Origin: MAG-121220-bin8 sp964433845 | GTDB taxonomy: Bacteria; Bacteroidota; Bacteroidia; Flavobacteriales; Flavobacteriaceae | DNA: 29,213 nucleotides | Reading direction: 5' to 3' | Assembly (NCBI GenBank): GCA_964433845.1 | Contig: CAYSTA010000023.1 | Span: forward strand, 1-29,213 | Part shown: in pieces, positions 1 through 7,794 of the stretch | How positions within the stretch are numbered: the stretch's first letter is position 1 | Layout: every line of letters begins with the position of its first letter | Position numbers and translations under genes: made by a program | The notes under the pieces: model-generated | Told to the model about the DNA's origin: nothing | Seen by the model: only the letters and a program-made list of their open reading frames with translations | The model's database searches: none

Positions 1-1
1 T

Positions 2-805
2 ATGAAAAATGACAATTTAATTATCGAATCGGTATCCAATGGCCCCTTATTTGGACAGACTTTTAATGTTGAAATGATTAATAGCTTACCTGCTTTAAAA
101 AGAAAATATATTCTGTCTAGAATTCCCTTTATACCCTACTCTATTAAATCTAAATTATTTTCATTAACAAAAAAAGAAGTAAATAGTAATGGTTTAATTC
201 TTCATGGCGGAGGACCAATTTATAGTAATGGTACTATTAAGGATAGTGAATGTTGTAATCCTTTAGATTTAGACCCAAAAGACCCCCAATTTTTTGAAAA
301 AACATCTGGAGGATTAAAATTAGAAAAAGATGACCCAATGATTCAAATTGCCAAATACCCTAAAAGGGTAATTGGTAATTTTACAGCTATGAATAGATTC
401 ATAACAGATATTTCTAGTGAATTTATAGCTAGTTCTATAAACAGAAAGTTGATTCCTGCAAATTCAAAAGAACAAATAATAGACGCCTACATTAAAAGTG
501 CCAAAGAATGTAAAAAACTAGATAATAAAATAATTTTAGAACAAACAGCCACTTTTGCATTTAGATCAAAAAATCCTGGTGATGTTAATGAGCCTGCAAA
601 AGATACTATTACGGGAATTATGTTATTTGTTTGGGGAATTAAAGGTCAAGTTTTTGATGGCACTGTTTTAGGAGGAACGGGAATTTTTAATGGAATCAGC
701 GGGAAATTCACAAGAGAACGATTACTGGCTCCTAATTTTTCAGGTGCAGAAACTTTTAGAATTACATTTCCATCTAATAAAAAACCAGATTATTATCCTC
801 AATAG
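2..805 (+). CDS. Protein of unknown function, possible AOC/dirigent-like barrel
   Basis: I do not firmly recognise this protein (267 residues from the first visible ATG). There is no signal peptide, transmembrane segment or catalytic motif. The C-terminal third (about residues 175-262) looks like alternating beta strands and carries a glycine-rich stretch, GTVLGGTGIFNGISGKFT. This recalls the repeat of the allene-oxide-cyclase/dirigent barrel fold; that is a resemblance only. The N-terminal part has a GGGP turn near residue 69 and a CC pair near residue 83. The ATG is at the second base of the window, so the true start may lie further upstream. The gene converges on tetR with only 5 bp between the stop codons, so it may belong to the same physiological locus as the operon beyond tetR. 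Coding status is confident; function is not. Confidence 0.6.
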   Translation: MKNDNLIIESVSNGPLFGQTFNVEMINSLPALKRKYILSRIPFIPYSIKSKLFSLTKKEVNSNGLILHGGGPIYSNGTIKDSECCNPLDLDPKDPQFFEKTSGGLKLEKDDPMIQIAKYPKRVIGNFTAMNRFITDISSEFIASSINRKLIPANSKEQIIDAYIKSAKECKKLDNKIILEQTATFAFRSKNPGDVNEPAKDTITGIMLFVWGIKGQVFDGTVLGGTGIFNGISGKFTRERLLAPNFSGAETFRITFPSNKKPDYYPQ

Positions 806-810
806 ATAAT

Positions 811-1458
811 TTATAGGTTCTTAAAATCTTTAGCAATTTGCTTGGCTATTTCTTTCTCTCTTTTTTTGTATCTATCTAGGCCCTTTTTTGTAAGATACGG
901 GTAATGATGTCCCATTATTTCTTTTATAGTATTAGAATATTTAGATTTTGAATCTTCTAGAACTTCCCATTTAGTAAGAGAAGAGTTAATAATAGCCCAG
1001 TTATTCTTTGAAAATGTAAGGTACTGCCCTTTATATGCTTCCTTTAGCATAAAACCATTTTCAACAGCAATTTTTACATATGATGAAGTAAATTTTTCAT
1101 TTCCTTTAATTACATCTCTAAAAACAGCTCTTGCACTAGGAACCAAATTCAAAATCTCTAAAATATCTCTAAAGAAAAATCTGTAACTAATTAAAAAAAT
1201 AAGATGATTTTTAAAAATTTGATACAATGACAAATTTTTAAGTAATTCTTTTTGCATAGCTTCTGTTTCGACTAATTTTCTTATCATATAATAAATTATA
1301 TAATCCATTAAATCTCTTTTAGTTTTAAAATGATAAGTTAGATTACCTGGACTAATCTTATTATATTCTGCAATGTCTTGAAGACGAACATTAGCTAATC
1401 CCTTATTATTAAATAATAATATGGAAGATTCAACAATTTTTATTCTTGTACTACTCAC
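811..1458 (-). CDS. TetR/AcrR-family transcriptional regulator
   Basis: This 215-residue protein is a one-component repressor of the TetR type, probably sensing a small ligand such as an acyl-CoA. Residues 1-50 form the DNA-binding head: a first helix (RIKIVESSILLFNNKG), then the helix-turn-helix LQDIAEYNKISPGNLTYHFKTKRDL, close to the family consensus with the YHF-K-K-L ending. The remainder is the helical ligand-binding and dimer domain, which has no informative motif. The start is GTG; no other start preserves the first helix. The gene is divergent from the catabolic operon starting at 1541. An 18-bp perfect palindrome in the 82-bp intergenic region is the likely operator, so the protein probably represses that operon and perhaps itself. 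The family call is strong; the ligand is unknown. Confidence 0.9.
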   Translation of the reverse strand: MSSTRIKIVESSILLFNNKGLANVRLQDIAEYNKISPGNLTYHFKTKRDLMDYIIYYMIRKLVETEAMQKELLKNLSLYQIFKNHLIFLISYRFFFRDILEILNLVPSARAVFRDVIKGNEKFTSSYVKIAVENGFMLKEAYKGQYLTFSKNNWAIINSSLTKWEVLEDSKSKYSNTIKEIMGHHYPYLTKKGLDRYKKREKEIAKQIAKDFKNL

Positions 1459-1474
1459 TTTTTAATTTTGAAGT

Positions 1475-1506
1475 TTTGTTTAATTAGTATAAAAATACTA
1501 AATTTA
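1475..1506 (+). promoter_or_regulatory. Predicted promoter of the catabolic operon
   Basis: A TTTG at 1475-1478 is followed after exactly 20 nt by TAAATTTA at 1499-1506. This matches the Bacteroidota promoter form (TTTG at -33, TAnnTTTG at -7) with one mismatch in the six specified bases of the -7 box. Transcription would start near 1513, leaving a leader of about 28 nt before the ATG at 1541. An earlier ATG at 1524 runs into a stop after six codons and is not a gene start. Confidence 0.5.
1484..1501. promoter_or_regulatory. Candidate TetR operator, 18-bp perfect palindrome
   Basis: TTAGTAT-AAAA-ATACTAA: two 7-bp arms that are exact reverse complements around a 4-bp spacer. It sits wholly between the predicted -33 and -7 boxes of the operon promoter, overlapping the first three bases of the -7 box. 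A bound TetR dimer would therefore block RNA polymerase. Length and symmetry suit a TetR-family dimer. I noticed no second copy elsewhere in the window. Confidence 0.6.
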
Positions 1507-1540
1507 TAAAGAACAGCTTATTTATGAATTTGAATAGAAT

Positions 1541-2374
1541 ATGATAAATATTTTTCCTGATCCTTCAAAATTTATTGATATCGAAAATACGAATAAAATT
1601 GTATTATTGATTTTTTTAAAATTTTCAAATAATACAAAAAAAGAGATGTTTAAAAAAACTCTTTTAAAGGAACATTTAAATATCCTGCATTGGTTTGATT
1701 GTCAATACACTAATATCGGCAAAGAAGACTTTTGGTCAGATGCTTTAATCATTGAATTAAAAAATAAAAATGAACTTCAAAAAATTTATAAAAGTGATCT
1801 AGGAAAAATTGATGCAGAGGCAGTTCAAGTTTTTAATATTATACCAAAAAATCCGCCAAGGTTACTCATAAATTTTTTAAAATTATTTAGACCCATTGGC
1901 TATTTTTTTGAATTAGTAAAAACATCAAGAAAAGAATTAGAAGATCTAAAAAAAGATCGTTCAGATATATTACCATCAAAAAAACAAGCTGAACGTCTAT
2001 TAAATGAAAAATCAAATAAAAAGGCCTATATGATTAATCTTTTAGAAGTAAAAGAAATAGCACAATACAAAGATAAATCCATCGCTATATCTGGAAGAGA
2101 AGCCTATGTTGAAAAATATGGAAAACAGGCTGTTAAAAGTGTAATTCTCCTTGGAGGTGATGTTACATTCTCTGGAAGAATAATTGGTGAATCATTAATC
2201 GAACACAATGCGCCTTTAGATACTAAGGGTCAATGGCAAGCTCTTGGAATAATGGAGTATAGTAGAGCAGTTAAAATGTTTGACCTTGAAAAAATTCCTG
2301 GTTACAATAAAGCTTTAATACATCGAGATGCAGGTCTCAAAAGAAATTATAACTTGTATGCAACAAAAAACTAA
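1541..2374 (+). CDS. DUF1330-like protein with an extra N-terminal domain
   Basis: First gene of the operon (277 residues). The C-terminal part, about residues 163-277, resembles the DUF1330 dimeric alpha/beta barrel: a first strand MINLLEVKEIAQY, a middle 'YVEKYGKQAVKSVILLGGDVTFSGRI', then 'ALGIMEYSRAVKMFDLEKIPGYNKALIHRDAGLKRNYNL'. Typical DUF1330 proteins are only about 95-130 residues. The N-terminal 110 residues start with a beta strand (KIVLLIFLKF) and could be a second ferredoxin-like barrel half, followed by a charged linker at about 125-155. There is no signal peptide. The function of DUF1330 is not established; related dimeric barrels include EthD-type proteins that accompany catabolic operons. 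The first ATG able to give this frame is used. Confidence 0.65.
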   Translation: MINIFPDPSKFIDIENTNKIVLLIFLKFSNNTKKEMFKKTLLKEHLNILHWFDCQYTNIGKEDFWSDALIIELKNKNELQKIYKSDLGKIDAEAVQVFNIIPKNPPRLLINFLKLFRPIGYFFELVKTSRKELEDLKKDRSDILPSKKQAERLLNEKSNKKAYMINLLEVKEIAQYKDKSIAISGREAYVEKYGKQAVKSVILLGGDVTFSGRIIGESLIEHNAPLDTKGQWQALGIMEYSRAVKMFDLEKIPGYNKALIHRDAGLKRNYNLYATKN

Positions 2375-2406
2375 TTGAAATTAATTTTCAACAAAGTAGT
2401 TTTATT

Positions 2407-3372
2407 ATGAAACAAAACACAATAAAATTTTTAAATGATACTGGAGCAACAATTCCTGTTGTTTGCGGGCCAATGTATCCAGGTTCAAACCCTGAATTAA
2501 TTGCTGCAGTTTCTGAAGCTGGTGGTTTTGGAGTTGTTCAGCCAGTAGCACTAACATCTCTATATGGACATGATTTTAGAGAAGGATTAAAACTTATTAA
2601 AAATTTAACTAATAAACCCTTTGGAGTAAATTTTACAATTTTTGGAGGTGCAAATCAAAAATATCATGATCAAATGAAAAAATGGATGGATATTTCTATT
2701 GAAGAAGGAATTAAATTCTTTTTAACCTCCTTAGGAAAGCCTACTGAAATAGTAAAAATTGCTAAACAAAATAATATTAAAGTATATCACGATATTCCCA
2801 ATAAAAAAGTAGCTTTAAAAATGATTGACTGCGGAGTTGATGGATTAAATTGTATTAATTGGAGAGCAGGTGGACAAACAGGAATTCAATCTGCCGAAAA
2901 GTTTATTGAAGATTTAAAAAATATTAAAATTCCTCTTATTTGTGCTGGAGGAATTGGAAATGAAAATGATTACCAAAAGGTTATAGAAATGGGCTATGCA
3001 GGTGTTCAACTTGGAACTAGATTTTTAGCTTCAAAAGAATGTATAGTGACTGATAGTTATAAAAATGCTATAGTTAATTCTGAAGAAAAGGACATTGTTT
3101 GGACCAATAAAATTGCCGGAAACAACTCTTCTGTAATAAAGACAGAAGACATTATGCGTGGAGGCCTTAAAACTGGCCCTTTAATTAACTTTATGCTTAA
3201 AAGACCTAAGCTTAAAAAATATGCAAGAATGTTTTTAATGAGTAGAGGAATAAAAAAATATAGTCAGACAGCTTTTGATGATAATGTGAAATTTTGGCAA
3301 GCAGGAAAAGGGGTTGGAGGAATTAAATCAATCGAAAGTTGTGCTGATATACTAAAAAGTTATAAAATTTAA
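2407..3372 (+). CDS. 2-nitropropane dioxygenase/NMO-family FMN flavoprotein
   Basis: A 321-residue TIM-barrel flavoprotein of the nitronate monooxygenase superfamily. Visible motifs are GPMYPGSNPE (residues 21-30), AGGFGVVQ (38-45), FGVNFTIF (72-79), NWRAGGQTG (151-159), CAGGIG (179-184) and GVQLGTRFL (199-207); the last two are the phosphate-binding end of the FMN site. In true nitronate monooxygenases the fourth motif reads AGGH-G with a catalytic histidine; here a glutamine stands in its place, so the nitronate reaction is doubtful. Members of this superfamily found in acyl-CoA or steroid catabolic operons may act as enoyl/dienoyl reductases or oxidases instead. The gene lies 32 nt after its predecessor and 3 nt before the sulfatase gene, consistent with one transcript. 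Confidence 0.8.
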   Translation: MKQNTIKFLNDTGATIPVVCGPMYPGSNPELIAAVSEAGGFGVVQPVALTSLYGHDFREGLKLIKNLTNKPFGVNFTIFGGANQKYHDQMKKWMDISIEEGIKFFLTSLGKPTEIVKIAKQNNIKVYHDIPNKKVALKMIDCGVDGLNCINWRAGGQTGIQSAEKFIEDLKNIKIPLICAGGIGNENDYQKVIEMGYAGVQLGTRFLASKECIVTDSYKNAIVNSEEKDIVWTNKIAGNNSSVIKTEDIMRGGLKTGPLINFMLKRPKLKKYARMFLMSRGIKKYSQTAFDDNVKFWQAGKGVGGIKSIESCADILKSYKI

Positions 3373-3375
3373 ATA

Positions 3376-5022
3376 ATGAATAAAAAAATTAAGAATATTG
3401 TACTTGGGCTTTTATTTTTTTTAATATTATTTATATTTTGGTTTTCAGAAAACTGGTATAAAATGCCAAAATATATTGGTAATTGGAAAAATCCAATAGG
3501 TAAAAATATTCTAGTAAATTGGGAAAAGGGGCCTGAAAAAAGAATCAATTCTAAGCCAAATGTAATTGTAATTTTAGTCGATGATTTAGGTTTTAATCAA
3601 ATTAGCTCTTATGGTGGAGGAATGGCTGATGGAAACTTTAAAACTCCAAATATAGATCAATTAGCAAAAGATGGTGTTCTATGTACTAATGGATATTCAT
3701 CTAGTGCAATATGCTCTCCTTCAAGGGCTTCATTATTAACTGGGAGGTTTCCAACAAGATTCGGATATGAATATACTCCAACTACATCAACCTTTATGAA
3801 AGGTATTAGTGTTTTTGCAAAAAAAAATGATATAGTTTCTGGATATTATCACAAGGATAGAGAAAAAGATATAATTGAAATTGAAAAAATGGGCCTTCCA
3901 AATTCAGAATTGACAATTGCCGAAATATTAAATCCTCAAGGTTACCATAATATCCACATAGGTAAATGGCACCTAGGACACTCTAAGAAATTTTTACCAA
4001 GACAGCATGGTTTTGATGAAAGTTTGAGAATAGATCAGGGTTCTTTATTCTTGCCTGAAAATGATCCAAATGTTATAAACGCGAAATTAGATTTTGATCC
4101 AATTGATAAACTTCTTTGGGGAAATCTTCCTTATGCTGTAAATTTTAATGAAGGTCCAAGAATGAAACCAAAAGGTCACCTTACAGATTATTTGACAAAT
4201 GAGGCAGTGAAAGTAATTGAGTTAAATAAAAACAGGCCATTTTTTATGTATATGGCTTACTGGGCAGTTCACAGTCCATTACAAGCTAAAAAAGAAGATT
4301 ATGAAAAATTATCTTTTATTGAAAATCATGAGGAAAGAGTTTTAGCTTCTATGGTAATGTCTGTTGATAGAGGAGTTGGAAAAATAAGAAAAGCATTGAA
4401 AGACAATGGAATTGATAAAAATACAATTATTGTATTTACAAGTGATAATGGTGCGCCTGGATACATTGGTTTACCTGATTTAAATAAGCCATATAGGGGT
4501 TGGAAATTAACACATTTTGAAGGAGGAGTTCATGTGCCGTTTATAGTTAACTATCCTAACAAAATTCCTGCTGGTCAAGTCTATGATGGAAGGATTTCAA
4601 ATTTGGATATTTTTTCTACTTTTTCAAAAATTGCTAAAGCAGAATTATCAGATAAGATTAAATTAGATGGAGTAAATATTTTACCTTATTTAACCGGTGA
4701 AAAAAAAGGAGAACCAAGCAGGGTTCTTTTTTCTAAATCTGGTAAATATTCTTATTTAATTAAAGAAGGATGGAAATTGCAAGTTGATTTTATTCAAAAC
4801 AAAAAGTGGCTTTTTAATTTAAATGATGATCCTACTGAACAAATTAATTTATCCAAAAAAAATATTGAGAAATTAATGGAACTTGAAAAAGTTTTAGAAA
4901 TTAAATTATCTGAGCAATCAGAACCAATTTGGCCAAGTTTATTAGATTGGCCAATTTTTATTGATAAAACACTAAATATGCCAAATGAAGATTCAGATGA
5001 ATATATATTTTGGGCTAATTAA
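3376..5022 (+). CDS. Membrane-anchored type I sulfatase (formylglycine-dependent)
   Basis: A 548-residue alkaline-phosphatase-superfamily sulfatase hydrolysing a sulfate ester. Residues 7-23 are a single hydrophobic segment after lysines and no clear cleavage site follows, so the enzyme is probably tethered to the inner membrane and faces the periplasm. Metal ligands VDD are at residues 68-70. The formylglycine signature CSPSRASLLTGR starts at Cys113 and has the CxPxR core needed for conversion by FGE. GKWHLG is at 196-201 (Lys197 and His199 line the active site), and TSDNG further on supplies the last metal ligands. Length fits arylsulfatases. It is odd for such a gene to sit inside an acyl-CoA catabolic operon: start 3 nt after the flavoprotein gene, stop 11 nt before an SDR. 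The substrate cannot be read from sequence. Confidence 0.92.
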   Translation: MNKKIKNIVLGLLFFLILFIFWFSENWYKMPKYIGNWKNPIGKNILVNWEKGPEKRINSKPNVIVILVDDLGFNQISSYGGGMADGNFKTPNIDQLAKDGVLCTNGYSSSAICSPSRASLLTGRFPTRFGYEYTPTTSTFMKGISVFAKKNDIVSGYYHKDREKDIIEIEKMGLPNSELTIAEILNPQGYHNIHIGKWHLGHSKKFLPRQHGFDESLRIDQGSLFLPENDPNVINAKLDFDPIDKLLWGNLPYAVNFNEGPRMKPKGHLTDYLTNEAVKVIELNKNRPFFMYMAYWAVHSPLQAKKEDYEKLSFIENHEERVLASMVMSVDRGVGKIRKALKDNGIDKNTIIVFTSDNGAPGYIGLPDLNKPYRGWKLTHFEGGVHVPFIVNYPNKIPAGQVYDGRISNLDIFSTFSKIAKAELSDKIKLDGVNILPYLTGEKKGEPSRVLFSKSGKYSYLIKEGWKLQVDFIQNKKWLFNLNDDPTEQINLSKKNIEKLMELEKVLEIKLSEQSEPIWPSLLDWPIFIDKTLNMPNEDSDEYIFWAN

Positions 5023-5033
5023 AATAAATTACT

Positions 5034-5819
5034 ATGATTAAAGAAAAATTTGATTTAAAAAATAAAGTTGCAATTATTACTGGAGCTTCAAAAGGAATTG
5101 GAAAAGCCATGGCTAGAGGTTTGGCAGAATTTGGCGCAACGGTGATTGTTAGTAGCAGAAAGCAAGAAGCAGTTGACCAAGTAGCAGAAGAGTTTAAAAA
5201 ACTTGGTTTATCAGCTGATTCAATTCAATGTCACGTTGCCAAAAAAGAAGATAGAATCAATCTGGTTGAAAAAGTAATAAAAGAACATGGTAGAATAGAT
5301 GTTCTAATTAATAATGCTGGAACCAACCCTTATTTTGGACCAATAAGTAAAATGCCAGAAAATTTGTATCAAAAGACTATGGATATAAATATTAATTCAG
5401 CTATTGAATTAAGTAATTTAGTATATCCTCATATGAAAAATAAAGGAGGAGGAAGCATTATCCATATTAGCTCAATTGAAGGATTACACCCATCTGCTTT
5501 TATGGCAGCATATAACATTAGTAAAACAGCACTTATAATGGCTGGAAAAAATCAATCTATTGAATGGGGAAGACACAATATAAGAGTCAATTCAATTTGC
5601 CCAGGCTATGTTAAAACTAAACTTAGTGCAGCATTATTTGAAAATGAGGATTTGAAAAAAGGGTTTTTAAAAAATGTATCTTTGGGTAGAGGATCAACAC
5701 CAGATGAAATGGCTGGATTAGCAGTTTTTTTAGCATCAGATGCAAGTTCATATATGACGGGTACATCCATAGTTAATGACGGTGGATTAATGAATGCTCC
5801 TTTAATTCCAATGCAATAA
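5034..5819 (+). CDS. Short-chain dehydrogenase/reductase (SDR), first copy
   Basis: A classical 261-residue SDR, a cytosolic NAD(P)-dependent oxidoreductase acting on a hydroxyl or keto group. The nucleotide-binding TGASKGIG is at residues 16-23 and NNAG at 93-96. The catalytic triad is Ser147 (HISS), Tyr160 and Lys164 (YNISK), followed by the ICPGYVKT segment and a C-terminal 'GTSIVNDGG'. An Arg pair after strand 2 (SSRK, 40-43) suggests some preference for NADP, though this is weak evidence. It shares an operon with a second SDR (7027-7785); the two differ clearly in sequence, so they are not a recent duplication and probably act on different intermediates. Confidence 0.9.
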   Translation: MIKEKFDLKNKVAIITGASKGIGKAMARGLAEFGATVIVSSRKQEAVDQVAEEFKKLGLSADSIQCHVAKKEDRINLVEKVIKEHGRIDVLINNAGTNPYFGPISKMPENLYQKTMDININSAIELSNLVYPHMKNKGGGSIIHISSIEGLHPSAFMAAYNISKTALIMAGKNQSIEWGRHNIRVNSICPGYVKTKLSAALFENEDLKKGFLKNVSLGRGSTPDEMAGLAVFLASDASSYMTGTSIVNDGGLMNAPLIPMQ

Positions 5820-5828
5820 ATTAAAATT

Positions 5829-7043
5829 ATGAATTTCGAACATCCACAAAAAACACTAGATCTTATTGAAAAAGTAGATCAATTTATGAAAGAACATCTT
5901 TTTCCTCATGAACAAAAAGTTTATGAATTTCACAAAGAAAATCTTTGGAAAGAGTACCCTGAAATGAAAAATTGGAAAAAACTAGCTAAAGCAGAAGGAT
6001 TATGGAATTTATTTCTACCAAAAGAATATGGTGATCTTAGTCCAGGCTTAACAAATCTAGAATACGCACCACTAGCTGAAAAAATGGGAAGATTAGCTTT
6101 TGCTTCAGAAGTTTTTAATTGTTCTGCACCGGATACTGGAAATATGGAAACCTTAGCTAAGTACGGAACAGATGCTCAAAAAAATAAATGGTTAAAACCT
6201 CTTATGAATGGTGAAATAAGATCTGCCTTTTTAATGACAGAACCTGCTGTTGCTTCATCAGATGCAACAAATATCGAAACTTCAATCGTAAAAGATGGTG
6301 ATCATTATGTTATAAATGGTAGAAAATGGTGGTCTTCTGGAGCTATGAATCCTCATTGCAAAATATATATTCTTATGGGGAAAACTAATTTTACAGCCCA
6401 AAAGCATCAACAACAAAGTATGATTTTAGTTCCTGCTGAAACTCCTGGAGTTAAAATTTTAAGACCCATGCAAGTTTTTGGAAGTGTTGATTCACCAGAA
6501 GGACATGCTGAAATAGAGCTTAAGAATGTTAGAGTCCCAGTCGAAAATATACTTCTAGGCGAGGGAAAAGGCTTTGAGATTGCTCAAGGGCGACTAGGAC
6601 CTGGAAGAATTCATCATTGTATGAGGTTAATTGGCACAGCTCAAAGAGCTCTTGATTTAATGTGTAAAAGATCTAACCAAAGAACTGCGTTTGGAAGAAA
6701 TCTAATAAAATTTAGTAGTATACGTCAAGAAATAGCTAAATCAGAATGTGAAATTCAACAAGCTAGACTTCTGACCTTGTCTGCTGCAGATAAAATAGAT
6801 CAATTTGGCGCAAAAGAAGCAACAAATTTAATTGCAATGATAAAAATTACAGCTCCAAAAATGGCGTGTGATGTTATTGATAGAGCCATACAAATTCATG
6901 GTGGAATGGGTGTAAGTCAAGATACTCCCCTAGCTGCATTCTATGTATATGCGAGGTGTATTAGATTAGCAGACGGGCCTGATGAAGTTCATATGTTTCA
7001 ACTTGGTAGAAATTTAGCAAAAAAGCATGAGATACAAGGATAA
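5829..7043 (+). CDS. ACAD10/11-type acyl-CoA dehydrogenase
   Basis: A 404-residue FAD flavoprotein of the acyl-CoA dehydrogenase superfamily. TEPAVASSDATNIE (residues 137-150) and IRLADGPDEVH (378-388) are the hallmarks of the ACAD10/ACAD11/LvaC branch. In medium-chain dehydrogenases the second site reads YEGT with the catalytic base Glu; here it is ADGPDEVH. IHGGMG (356-361) is the usual FAD-contacting loop. Members of this branch use a 4-phosphohydroxyacyl-CoA and eliminate phosphate to give the enoyl-CoA, rather than performing ordinary beta-oxidation. The neighbouring APH-fold kinase (7795-8856) supports this role here. In mammals the kinase and dehydrogenase are fused; here they are separate genes. 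The gene starts 9 nt after the first SDR and overlaps the second SDR by 17 nt. The specific substrate is inferred only by family. Confidence 0.88.
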   Translation: MNFEHPQKTLDLIEKVDQFMKEHLFPHEQKVYEFHKENLWKEYPEMKNWKKLAKAEGLWNLFLPKEYGDLSPGLTNLEYAPLAEKMGRLAFASEVFNCSAPDTGNMETLAKYGTDAQKNKWLKPLMNGEIRSAFLMTEPAVASSDATNIETSIVKDGDHYVINGRKWWSSGAMNPHCKIYILMGKTNFTAQKHQQQSMILVPAETPGVKILRPMQVFGSVDSPEGHAEIELKNVRVPVENILLGEGKGFEIAQGRLGPGRIHHCMRLIGTAQRALDLMCKRSNQRTAFGRNLIKFSSIRQEIAKSECEIQQARLLTLSAADKIDQFGAKEATNLIAMIKITAPKMACDVIDRAIQIHGGMGVSQDTPLAAFYVYARCIRLADGPDEVHMFQLGRNLAKKHEIQG

Positions 7044-7785
7044 AATTGTTTTAATAACAGGAAGTGGATCTGGAATTGGAAAAGCTGCTGCATTAGCTTT
7101 TTCCAAGGAAGGTGGAAAAATTATTGTTTCTGATATAAATGAAGATAATGGATTAAAAACCGTTTCAGAAATCATTAAAAACAAGGGTGAAGCTACCTTC
7201 TTCAAAGCTGATGTTTCAAATTTTGATATGGTTAAGAATCTAATGGATTTTATTATCAAGAAATATGGAAAATTAGATGTAGCTATTAATAATGCAGGAG
7301 TTGGTGGTGATTTCGCTAAAATAACTGATCTTTCAATAGAATCATGGGATAATACTATGTCCGTAAATTCATCTGGAGTTTTTTATTGTATAAAAAACCA
7401 AATCCCAATAATGTTAAAACAAGGTAAAGGAGTTATATTAAATACATCGTCAGTAGCTGGTATCAGAGGATTACCTAATGCAACTGCTTATTCAGCAAGT
7501 AAACACGCAGTTATAGGAATTACAAAAACTGCTGCTATGGAATATGCTAAAAGCAATATTAGAATAAATGCAATTTGTCCTGTATTTACTATTTCTCCAA
7601 TGTTTGATCCAGAGGCTATGGATAAATTAAAAGAAGGTATATCTGAAAAACTTAAGGCTAATGTTCCAATGAAACGTTTTGCAAATGTAATGGAACAGGT
7701 TAATACCATGCTATGGTTATGTTCAGATGAAGCAAGTTTTATAACAGGTCAAGCAATTTCTGTTGACGGAGGTTTAACTGCTTAA
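7027..7785 (+). CDS. Short-chain dehydrogenase/reductase (SDR), LvaD-like position
   Basis: A 252-residue classical SDR. Visible are TGSGSGIG (residues 11-18), an acidic Asp after strand 2 (VSDIN, 34-38) that favours NAD(H), NNAG (88-91), and the triad Ser142, Tyr155 and Lys159 (YSASK), ending with 'TGQAISVDGG'. Its start overlaps the end of the acyl-CoA dehydrogenase gene by 17 nt, which suggests translational coupling. The kinase gene follows after 9 nt. In levulinate-type loci an SDR beside the kinase and dehydrogenase handles the hydroxy/keto step of the acyl-CoA intermediates; that role is inferred from position. The ATG at 7027 is used because the glycine-rich motif begins only ten residues downstream, as is usual. 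Confidence 0.9.
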   Translation: MRYKDKIVLITGSGSGIGKAAALAFSKEGGKIIVSDINEDNGLKTVSEIIKNKGEATFFKADVSNFDMVKNLMDFIIKKYGKLDVAINNAGVGGDFAKITDLSIESWDNTMSVNSSGVFYCIKNQIPIMLKQGKGVILNTSSVAGIRGLPNATAYSASKHAVIGITKTAAMEYAKSNIRINAICPVFTISPMFDPEAMDKLKEGISEKLKANVPMKRFANVMEQVNTMLWLCSDEASFITGQAISVDGGLTA

Positions 7786-7794
7786 ATTTCACAA

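Noticed and set aside
2375..2391. Small inverted repeat TTGAAA-TTAAT-TTTCAA between the first two operon genes
   Set aside because: Six-bp AT-rich arms without a T-run; too likely by chance in this composition to call a terminator.
3376..5022. Part of a polysaccharide utilisation locus
   Set aside because: No SusC/SusD pair, glycoside hydrolase or lyase is present anywhere nearby; the only TonB receptor is in the separate heme locus.
7014..7259. Minus-strand ORF of 81 codons opposite the second SDR gene
   Set aside because: It lies wholly opposite well-supported coding sequence (the acyl-CoA dehydrogenase end and the SDR) and its product has no recognisable features.
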